Notes under the pieces: generated by a model | What the model saw: the letters and a program-made list of their open reading frames with translations, nothing else | Database searches by the model: none | What the model was told of the DNA's origin: nothing | Part shown: positions 1-7,200 of the stretch, in pieces | How the letters are laid out: each line of letters opens with the position of its first letter | Numbering within the stretch: the stretch's first letter is position 1 | Position numbers and translations under genes: made by a program | Assembly: GCA_004525685.1 (NCBI GenBank) | Contig: SPBW01000108.1 | Span: 1 to 7,810 of the forward strand | Reading direction: 5' to 3' | DNA length: 7,810 nucleotides | Source: Candidatus Atribacteria bacterium | Lineage (GTDB): Bacteria; Bipolaricaulota; Bipolaricaulia; UBA7950; UBA9294

Positions 1-2004
1 AGCGATCTCGGTGACCGTTACCGCGCCAGTCGTCGCCGTCCCTCCGATGGTCACGTCAGCATCGGTGAAGGTCGCGTCGTTGATCGGCTCATCGAACACA
101 GCGGTGAACACAACAGGAGACGCTGTTGTTGGATCGGCCTGCCCGCCAGATTGATTGACTGTGACGTCCGGTCGGGTTGCATCAATAGTCAGCGTGTAAT
201 CGGCTGTATAGGCACTCGTGTTTCCGGCGTTGTCCCGCGCGTAGACCTTCCATATGAATGTGCCTTCGGAGAGCGTCGGGTTGTAGTCGGTATCCGAGAC
301 GTAGGTGTCGCGATTGACAGGGCCAGTCACGACGATGCGATAGGCATCCGTCGTGCGGATCCCGCTCCCACCGGTGTCGGTCGATGCGCCCCAGGAGAGG
401 ATCGGCGACGTATCCGCTGTGTAGCTGCCACTCGCTGGATCGAGACCTGTGGGAACCGACGGCGGCGGCGTGTCGATCTGGAATGGACCCAGATGTTGTG
501 TGCTCGTCCAGTTGCCGACGTTGTCCACGGTGGCAATGTGGAAGTACCAGTCACCGTTCGAAGTGGCGGTGAAGGTTGCTCCGGCCCAGGACTCCTCTTG
601 CTCCTTGGTGCCGGTCGGCGTCCAGGTGGCGCTTTGATCCCACTGGATTTCGAATCCATCCACACCGGTGCCTGCATCGGAGGCACCGGCAACCGCAATG
701 TCGATCGTGTTGTCGTTGTCCCAGACGCTCACCGTGTGACTCGGACTGGTCGGCGTCGGATCCGTCGGAGCGGAGTTGTCGAGCAGGTAGGTCTCGTCCG
801 TCGGCGGCTCGCCGGAGGGCAACGCGTTGTCCCACAAGTCGGCGATGTTCTGTCCGCCGGCGAGGTCAATCCCAACCGTGCCGTCATACCCGGCCAAGTC
901 GCCGCCAGACACCCTGAGGGTGTAGACGTCAGGACTGGTTGTCGCCAAAGCGACCACGGTCGCTGTCGTTCCACTCACCACGAAGTCATCGATCGACACG
1001 TACTGAACGTCCTCGTTGAACGTTGCCCGAAATTCCAACGTATCAGCATTCGTAGGGCTCGTTGCCGGGTCCAGTCGTTCAAACTTCGTCAGCTGGGGAG
1101 GGATGAAATCCCCAATCCCTTCTGCTGTCACGTTGAACGTGTAGTCGTCTGCCGCAGAGTTGTTGTCAATCGTGACCGTTCCAGTAACCACACCCGCTGT
1201 ACTGGGATTGAATTGCACGGTCAACGTGGATTCTGAACCTACTGCGATCGGAGAAGCCGGTTGCTGCGTGATCGAGAACCCAGCGCCGCTGATCGTCACA
1301 GTACTATCCACCGTCAAGGTTGCGTCACCCAGGTTCCTGAGGTCGAAATCCTGACTGATCGGCGTTCCAGCTGGCGTAGTTCCCAGACTTGTTCCATCAG
1401 TTGCGCTCGGCGATGAATCGCCGTTCACAATGAGATTCCCATTCCCATAGATCGCCGCGCCAGCAACGTCGAGCTCGACGGTAACCGTATCCAAGTAGTC
1501 CAGATCGAAGTCGCTTGATGTGATCTCGACCTTTGTCACCAGCTTCGCCCCGCCAGTCGGAGACTCGGTCCCAGAGCTACCCGTGCCGGCGCTTATCGTG
1601 AATGGTTCGGGTCCGTATCCCTTGATCGACCAACCGTCGCCCACGATGTCTACCCAGACGCTGGTGAACACGAACGCCTTCCCATCTCGCGACTGGATCG
1701 TTACCTTCTCTGTTGCAGGATCGAACAGCGTCGACATAATGTCAATGGTTCCGCTATTTCCATCTCCACCATACGACCACCATACAAAATCCCCGCCGGA
1801 GATGGAGTAACTCATGCCCGTTGCCGATGTTCCGGTGCTGAAGCTCGTCGCTCCTACCCCGAGCCCTGGGTCCGAGTTGAATGTGTCGATATACGGCGCC
1901 GCCCCTGCCGCAAGCGGCAAGGCAATCAACAGTCCGAGCGCTATTGCCATCCGTATCACCCATCGCGATCTTGCACCTTTTCTGAGGACGTCAAGACTTT
2001 CCAT
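1..2004 (-). CDS. Secreted modular protein with choice-of-anchor-D-like and Ig/FnIII-like domains, 3' partial
   Basis: The frame is open from the ATG at 2004 to the left edge: 668 codons with no stop, the last codon ending at base 1. Residues 1-35 are a signal peptide (Arg/Lys at 8-18, hydrophobic core 19-33, probable cut AGA|AP after 35). Residues 36-195 form a beta-rich N-terminal domain I do not recognise (WWSYGG, DFDLDYLDTVTVELDV). Residues 196-295 fit the choice-of-anchor D/ASH type (LRNLGDATLTV, ITQQP, LTVQFNPSTAG, GTVTIDNN). Residues 300-410 are an Ig-like domain (LEFRATFNEDV). Residues 411-512 are an FnIII-like module (SPSHTVSVWDNDNTIDI, FHIATVDNVGNW, HLGPFQIDT). Residues 513-608 are another (SPILSWGASTDTGGSG, KVYARDNAGN). 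Residues 609-668 begin a further Ig repeat (VNQSGGQADPTTASPVVFTA). No catalytic domain is seen in this part. It is probably a surface or secreted adhesin-like protein; the missing end could carry an anchor or enzyme. It starts after a strong AAGGAGG site and probably has its own promoter. Confidence 0.93.
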   Translation of the reverse strand, partial: MESLDVLRKGARSRWVIRMAIALGLLIALPLAAGAAPYIDTFNSDPGLGVGATSFSTGTSATGMSYSISGGDFVWWSYGGDGNSGTIDIMSTLFDPATEKVTIQSRDGKAFVFTSVWVDIVGDGWSIKGYGPEPFTISAGTGSSGTESPTGGAKLVTKVEITSSDFDLDYLDTVTVELDVAGAAIYGNGNLIVNGDSSPSATDGTSLGTTPAGTPISQDFDLRNLGDATLTVDSTVTISGAGFSITQQPASPIAVGSESTLTVQFNPSTAGVVTGTVTIDNNSAADDYTFNVTAEGIGDFIPPQLTKFERLDPATSPTNADTLEFRATFNEDVQYVSIDDFVVSGTTATVVALATTSPDVYTLRVSGGDLAGYDGTVGIDLAGGQNIADLWDNALPSGEPPTDETYLLDNSAPTDPTPTSPSHTVSVWDNDNTIDIAVAGASDAGTGVDGFEIQWDQSATWTPTGTKEQEESWAGATFTATSNGDWYFHIATVDNVGNWTSTQHLGPFQIDTPPPSVPTGLDPASGSYTADTSPILSWGASTDTGGSGIRTTDAYRIVVTGPVNRDTYVSDTDYNPTLSEGTFIWKVYARDNAGNTSAYTADYTLTIDATRPDVTVNQSGGQADPTTASPVVFTAVFDEPINDATFTDADVTIGGTATTGAVTVTEIA

Positions 2005-2009
2005 ACGAG

Positions 2010-2016
2010 CCTCCTT
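2010..2016 (-). promoter_or_regulatory. Strong ribosome binding site (AAGGAGG)
   Basis: AAGGAGG on the minus strand ends 5 bases before the ATG at 2004. It decides the start against two in-frame upstream ATGs at 2025 and 2040, which lack a comparable site at proper spacing and would put extra residues before the signal peptide. Confidence 0.85.
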
Positions 2017-2085
2017 GCAGGGCATTGCGACAGGGAGCATTCGGATGCCAAACCTCCAATGCACCATGGCACAGCGCCCGACCAT

Positions 2086-2113
2086 GTCATATTGATCTTC
2101 GGCGGCTCGGCAA
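2086..2113 (-). promoter_or_regulatory. Candidate sigma70-type promoter for the gene starting at 2004
   Basis: On the minus strand TTGCCG (2113-2108) and TATGAC (2091-2086) are separated by 16 bases. Each matches the consensus hexamers at four of six positions. Transcription would start near 2079, giving a leader of about 75 bases. The match is moderate and depends on the host using a standard housekeeping sigma factor, so it is a candidate only. Its support is its position between the dyad cluster and a strong ribosome binding site. Confidence 0.3.
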
Positions 2114-2116
2114 CCT

Positions 2117-2211
2117 CGAACTCGTAGAGTTCGCGAATGCTGTGCACTCGCGAATGCTTCGCGTTCCTTAGGCGAATCCCCAGGATTCACTTGACTCATG
2201 CGCGATGCATG
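2117..2211. repeat. Cluster of four short dyads with two 10-bp direct repeats
   Basis: There are four inverted repeats in a row: 2117-2133 (CGAACTC, 3-base loop, GAGTTCG), 2149-2163 (CGCGAA, 3-base loop, TTCGCG), 2174-2188 (GAATCC, 3-base loop, GGATTC) and 2197-2211 (CATGC, 5-base loop, GCATG). All arms match perfectly. In addition TCGCGAATGC occurs at 2131-2140 and 2148-2157, separated by a GTGCAC palindrome, and TTCGCGAA at 2130-2137 is itself an 8-base palindrome. The cluster ends 4 bases upstream of a candidate -35 element for the gene starting at 2004. It could be an operator array or a set of small hairpins. Confidence 0.6.
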
Positions 2212-2350
2212 GAGGCCCGTGGCTTTGCGACCCACTCTCACGAATGGTGTGCCTTTTCGATGACGCAGAATGCAGCTTATCATAGCGTATGCCGTTCATG
2301 CAACTACATCTTCGTCCCTACCCATACATGCCGTTGTTTTGTCACCTGTG

Positions 2351-2412
2351 GTCTCTGCCTTTTCATCGTTTTCTATGCTCCTGTTCTATCTTGTTCCCTC
2401 TCGTCCCCTCCT
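2351..2412. other. Strand-asymmetric pyrimidine/purine tract
   Basis: On the plus strand 52 of 62 bases are pyrimidines, so the minus-strand copy, which would be the sense strand of any readthrough transcript, is purine-rich. It contains two AGGAG-like strings on the minus strand but no credible gene follows them. Its role is unknown. Confidence 0.45.
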
Positions 2413-2583
2413 GACAATGCAGTTCGCATCTAGTCGGTGGGCACCGCCAGCCACACCTCTCCAGTCCGTTGCCACGAAGAGAGGAACACCACGGAATCAC
2501 TGCCTGTCATCAACGATCGGAGGCAGGCAATGGCGAACGAACTCATCATCAGAACAGAGTCATCCACTCGTCCTCTGGGAGTT

Positions 2584-2727
2584 CTAGCGTGTCAGCCGCA
2601 TGGCGGCGTAGTCAACGAGGGTTCCGAAACTGTCGGAAGGAACGCTTGTTTCAAAGGCAATCAGAGAGTTACCTGCTGTGCCGCACGGCCTGCGCAGGGT
2701 GATGCTATGCACGTCTTCACCAGCGCG
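2584..2727 (-). pseudogene. Possible remnant coding tail after the 507-residue gene
   Basis: In the +1 frame relative to the upstream gene, an open frame runs past its stop for 47 codons to a TAG at 2586-2584. Its end reads AFETSVPSDSFGTLVDYAAM followed by a short basic tail. This looks like real protein, with a DSFGTLVD pattern resembling the last strands of some lectin-like beta-sandwich modules. It has no start codon with a ribosome binding site. It could be the decayed end of a lost gene, a frameshifted extension of the upstream gene, or chance. Confidence is low. Confidence 0.22.
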
Positions 2728-4240
2728 TCATCCAGCCAACGGTCAGCTCACATTTCGGATCTCCAAAGAATCCGGATCGGAAGACCGTCTCTAGGCTGAA
2801 ATTGAAGTGATCGGAGATGGCCATGTCTGCGCGAACAAGCGTCATGCCCCAATCCAAAGCCATGGTGGAGCCTTCGTGGAAGTATGTGGCGATGCTCCAT
2901 GAACCGGGATATCCACAGCATACTTGCAGAGGGCCGGCTAGCCGGAGAACCTCGAAGTAGTCGGTCTGTCCTGTCACGATCGAGTTGTAGGCGGCATCAA
3001 GCGATGTCGCAGACACAAAGGAAACATCGCCATAGGCGCTGGGAATATCGCACTCGATCCGTAATCCATAGATGGAGATACCCTGAACAACCGTCTCTCC
3101 AGATATCGGTCCGCCAGCTGGGCCACTCAGATCCAGTTCAGCGAGGAGTTCAATGCACGCAAGAGGACTAGGTCTCCAATCGATGCTCATTGCCAACGAT
3201 TTTTCTTCCATCTCGAAGGTGACCGCAGAGCTGAAGGTGATGTCACCAAGGATACCCGCAACACCCGGTATGGGAATGTTGCTGGCAGTCAAGGTCAGAG
3301 CCTCGAAGCCGTCGCACGTAAACCCGATGTCAGCTTGCAGATTGACGTCGCACCACTGCCACGTAACCCTCGCGTCATTGCTGGAGAAGAAGAACCCGCA
3401 ACTCAGATCCAGATCGAATCGCAGATTGTTCGAAACAGTCATCGGGCCAAGATTCACTTGTGCAGACAAAGCCTGGTACGAATCAGTCTGCGTATTCAGT
3501 AGGTAGAGCGTGTGCGTGAAATCCACACCCGCTAGATCGAAGCGCGTCGAGGTCAGCCAGTAGTCGAACAAGTCGGCACCACCAGCGTCTGGGTCAAAGG
3601 ACAATGTAGAAGTATGGTCGATGCCAAGGATCGAGTAGTCGCCTTGGAATCGCAACGAATCGAACACCATCTCCTTCACACCCGCATTCGTCATCATCTG
3701 AATCGCGGCAATGCTCTTTAGAGTCAGGTTGCCAACTCGATAGACCTCAGTAAACTGCGTTCGAAACGCTGTGATGGCTCCGGTCTGCGTATTGCAGGTG
3801 ATCTCTGTGTTCCAGTTCCCTGTAAGAATGCCCATCGAACGACGCGCGACGACCTCGATCTCGACAGTCGTCGTCCCCATGGCCATCTCTCCCAGTGGGT
3901 CCGTCACTCGTAGCGTGATGAAGTCAGTGCCCACATACCCGTCGGCTGGAACATAGGTCATTTCTATCACAGCGATGTGCGGCGCGCGGTAGGCCACCTC
4001 AGTGAAGTCGGCAATCAGTACACCATGCACGGGTCCTTCAATGATGGAGAATGCCAGAGGATGCAATCCAGGATTGACTGGATCGATATCCGCATCTTCA
4101 GCACGGATCTCAAACGTTACAGGATCGCTTTGAACAGTCGCAATGTACTGATCGTCCATCGTCGGAGCCGAGTTGGCGGCTCCGCACAGCGAGGATCCAA
4201 TGATCAGCAGTCCGACGAACCACAGTCCTCGCAGCCTCAT
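2717..4240 (-). CDS. Exported protein with N-terminal cadherin-like module and barrel-like C-terminal region
   Basis: A complete 507-residue protein. Residues 1-22 are a signal peptide (Arg at 2 and 4, hydrophobic core 6-18) with a likely SPase I cut near residues 21-25. Residues 25-131 are a cadherin/tandem-95-like module (IDPxNP, AFSIIEGPVHGV, TYVPADGYVGTDFITL, RVTDPLGE), clearly related to residues 966-1090 of the upstream gene product. Residues 135-507 match no family I recognise. They are beta-rich with many alternating polar/hydrophobic stretches, nine cysteines (149, 281, 297, 309, 362, 397, 441, 442, 497) and a C-terminal strand ELTVGWMTRW with Leu, Val, Trp, Thr, Trp on one face. A terminal aromatic in such a strand is typical of outer-membrane beta-barrel proteins, so an envelope-embedded partner is possible; a soluble beta-sandwich protein is the alternative. 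The start is set by the ATGA overlap with the upstream stop, the Shine-Dalgarno sequence just before it and the signal peptide. Confidence 0.93.
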   Translation of the reverse strand: MRLRGLWFVGLLIIGSSLCGAANSAPTMDDQYIATVQSDPVTFEIRAEDADIDPVNPGLHPLAFSIIEGPVHGVLIADFTEVAYRAPHIAVIEMTYVPADGYVGTDFITLRVTDPLGEMAMGTTTVEIEVVARRSMGILTGNWNTEITCNTQTGAITAFRTQFTEVYRVGNLTLKSIAAIQMMTNAGVKEMVFDSLRFQGDYSILGIDHTSTLSFDPDAGGADLFDYWLTSTRFDLAGVDFTHTLYLLNTQTDSYQALSAQVNLGPMTVSNNLRFDLDLSCGFFFSSNDARVTWQWCDVNLQADIGFTCDGFEALTLTASNIPIPGVAGILGDITFSSAVTFEMEEKSLAMSIDWRPSPLACIELLAELDLSGPAGGPISGETVVQGISIYGLRIECDIPSAYGDVSFVSATSLDAAYNSIVTGQTDYFEVLRLAGPLQVCCGYPGSWSIATYFHEGSTMALDWGMTLVRADMAISDHFNFSLETVFRSGFFGDPKCELTVGWMTRW

Positions 4241-7200
4241 TCGACCTCACCTACCTCGATCGTCAGCGTAACGATTTCGCCCGTACCGAGCGGTATCTTG
4301 AGCGCATAGCTCCCCAACGTTAGCCCTGCAGTATCTAGGGTCAGTATATGCCGGTTGATCTGCTCACTCCACTCTGCCATGAGTGCACCCGAGTAGAGCA
4401 CACCGTCTTCAAGGCCAAGCAGTGTGACTGTTCCCATACCTGCTTCGAAAATCGGGGTGAACGAGACGGGCACAATCAATGAAAGATACTGACCTCGGGC
4501 AACGGTAATGGCTACCGTATCTCCAGGGCTCACGCACTGCCCGACCACAATATCAACGACAGCGATGGCAATGCCACCGAATGGATCTTCGAACCGGATG
4601 CGAATGCGATCGGTCCCCAAGAATCCACCTGCCGGAGTATACGTGAGTACAACGGCAGCAGCTTCAGAGAAATCAAGCGACGGCACCTGGACGCCGAACT
4701 GAGGATCCGTGATTGTGCTAGGCGGCGTGTAGACCACGTCAAGCAGGCTCCCGCTGATGACGCCATGTTCGGGGCCATCGATCATGGAGAAGGCAAACTC
4801 GATAATGCTCGGATCGTCGGGATCGATGAACAAGTCGGCAGCAGAAACACGAAACTCGACGGTCTCCCCGGCACAGGCAATCACGAACACGTCTTCCATC
4901 CACACTTCTGGCACCACTTGCAGATAGACCGTTGCGATCACTGATGACACATTCCCGAACGCGTCACGGATTCGATAGGTAAAGTAGTCCGGTCCGAGAT
5001 AACCGCGATCCGGCGCATAGCGGATGGTCGTCCCACCTCCGCAATTGCCCGTATCATCCTCGATCGCCGCTGTTCCATAGCTCGGTTCTTTGACGATTTC
5101 GTGGATGTACATCGTTGCGCAACAGCCGGTCTGACCTCCGCAAGGGCCGCACTGAATGCAGGGCTCAAACGGATGGGCGGCGTTGTGGCTCAGGTTATCA
5201 GCATCATTGCCCATCACGTCAATGCGTATGGGCGTACTCTCACGAAGCACAAGGCGATAGGTTCCGAATTCGTCAAGCCGCACTTCTACAAGCGGGTCGA
5301 TGACGGCGCTTTCGTCCATCACCATGTCTTGGCGCGGGTCGTCACGAGGAATGGGTAGGATGTCGTCGCTAATCAATCCTTCTCCAGTTCCCGTTGCATC
5401 AGGAATAGCTAGGTTGCTGCAGCAGTCGGTGGCCGCGATGTCCACCTGAACCCGAGACATGCAGACACCGGGCGGGCAGCTCTCTAGGCAACGCACGACT
5501 GCACTTCCGGTAATGTCAACGCGTCCCTGGCCATTCTGCACACGGGTGACGATGACGTCTTCTAGGATGGCGTCGCCTTCTCCTGCAGACAGCGGCAAGC
5601 TGGCCGATACATTCACGTTCCCTGGCACGATGCAGCAGTTGTCGGTCACATTGGCCGAGAAGTAGACAACGACCAGTCCGCACTCGTCCACAAGATACGG
5701 CACCGTCTGCTCGAAAGCATAGCTGTCATCCGTGTTGAACTTCAGGTCATTGATCACCGGAATCGTTGTGTCTACCACGTCATCAGATTGGGCTTGCTGG
5801 ATGGCATCGTTATCGACGCTGTCAACGGCATCGAGTGTAATGGTCACCGGTGCCGGACAGCCTGTAAGCGCTGTCACATCAACCTTGCCAGTGATGGTGA
5901 TCGTCGTCGCGCTATCGCTGGTCTGATTGATGTCATAGACTGCGCCAATGGTCGCGTTCACGACCGTGGCACTCGTCACGGTGATGTCTCCAGGCACCAT
6001 GGTGCCGTTCGGATCCGTGACTTTCGCAGCGAACGTTACCACGCGCAAGCAGCTGCCATCCACCGCCCCGCCTGTGACTGTGAAGTCGTGGAAGTACGGG
6101 TTCTCAGTATCGACATCCAATTGGTCGTCGTAGTTGCAGGGCACCTGAACGTTGCCGGCCAGATCTTGCGCAGCCGATACCGTGATGTCATCGTCCAGCA
6201 CGGTCACGTTTGCATCCAGAACCGTGTAGCTGGCCACGTACTTCTGCGTCGTCTGCCACCCGCTGCTGCCTGCTTGGAATGACAGCGTCGTACTCAAGGA
6301 TGGTGAGAAGACAAGGGACGGTGCCGTGGTCAGCATGGGTTCGCTGTAGTCGATCGTTACGGTGAACGTGCCCCCCACGTCGGCATCCGTGATCTCGTTG
6401 TCCGACAGCATCACCAGCGTGACCGTCGGATTGAACGTATCGATCTCGAATTCGTGCAAGGCTGTGTAGTCCTGCTGGTCGTTGCCATTCTCGTCTTTGG
6501 CGAGTGTGACATCGATCGTCACTGAATCCTCGTCGACACCGGCGTCCGAGATATTGTAGACGGCTCGGTAGCGTGTTATTGTCGGCCAGCTGTCGCTGGA
6601 GAATGCCAGCGTCGAACCGACAGCAGGGCTGAACGTTAGCGTCGGATCTGTTGATCCATCGTCCGTCATCGGTTCAGAGAAGTCGACAGTCACGGTGAAG
6701 GTCGTTCCTGCGTCCGAATCGGCCAGCAACGTATCATCTACGGCAACTGCGGTGACAGTCGGATTGATCGTGTCAATCCCAAACTCGTTCTGCGGCGCAT
6801 AGTCCTCTTGGTCATTCCCTGCGGCATCTTGTGATCCTGTGACATCAATCTGAACGTTGTCATGATCGACGTCGCCGTCCGCTGTGGCGAACTTCGCTTC
6901 GTAGGTGTCGCTATCGAGCCAGCCAGACGCTCCGCTCAGCGCAAGCGTGGTTCCAATCAGAGGACTGAAGGTCACTGTTGGCGCGATGCCCGTATTCATC
7001 GTCTCGCTAAACTCGATCGTAACGACGAATGTGGCAACTCCCGGCGTGTCCGCATCGGTGATTAGGGAATCGTTGGTCGAGACGCCGGTAACCGTTGGCT
7101 TGATCGTATCGATCATGAAGTCGTCTACGGCCGTGAAGTCCTCCTGCCCGTTGCCAGCAGCGTCTACGCAATCCTCGACGTCCGTCCAGATCTCATCGAG

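Larger units (their letters stand above)
2005..2716. other. Intergenic region without a convincing gene
   Basis: This is 712 bases between the end of one minus-strand gene and the start of the next. I see no tRNA, no insertion sequence ends and no Rho-independent terminator: the minus strand has no T-run after a hairpin. It contains a protein-like open frame directly after the upstream stop (2727-2584), a second one (about 2597-2430), a pyrimidine-rich stretch on the plus strand (2351-2412), a group of small dyads (2117-2211), a candidate promoter (2086-2113) and the ribosome binding site of the next gene (2010-2016). Plus-strand frames here have odd composition (rich in Cys, His, Ser) and no supporting start signals, so none is called. 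Confidence 0.7.

Noticed and set aside
151..1236. A 361-codon open frame on the plus strand
   Set aside because: It lies antisense to a frame with a signal peptide, a ribosome binding site and several recognisable domains. Its own translation is rich in Arg, Val, Cys and His with no domain, which is typical of a shadow frame.
2005..2040. Upstream in-frame ATG codons at 2040 and 2025 as alternative starts
   Set aside because: AAGGAGG sits at ideal spacing for the ATG at 2004, and that start gives a normal signal peptide.
2168..2299. A 43-codon minus-strand ORF covering part of the dyad cluster
   Set aside because: It has no ribosome binding site and a peptide of mixed Ser/His composition without protein-like pattern.
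2304..2366. A 20-codon basic minus-strand ORF starting ATGAAAAGGCAG
   Set aside because: The nearest AGGAG is about 11 bases from the ATG, too far. The peptide is very short and the purine-rich tract explains its composition.
2137..2433. A plus-strand frame of 98 codons with a hydrophobic, cysteine-rich stretch
   Set aside because: The hydrophobic stretch comes from the pyrimidine-rich tract. There is no ribosome binding site and the composition is unlike the real genes.
2622..2638. A hairpin (TTCCGA, 5-base loop, TCGGAA) downstream of the 507-residue gene, considered as a terminator
   Set aside because: The stem is short and no T-run follows on the minus strand. It also lies within a protein-like open frame.
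2437..2799. A plus-strand frame of 120 codons in the intergenic gap
   Set aside because: It runs into the C-terminal coding part of the 507-residue gene on the other strand, has no start signals and no protein-like pattern.
4184..4186. Cys 19 of the 507-residue protein as a lipoprotein attachment site
   Set aside because: The residue before it is Leu (SSLC), which does not fit a lipobox. A standard signal peptidase I site lies just after it.
5788..6282. A 164-codon open frame on the plus strand
   Set aside because: It is antisense to the repeat and cysteine modules of the large protein, with no start signal or recognisable motif.
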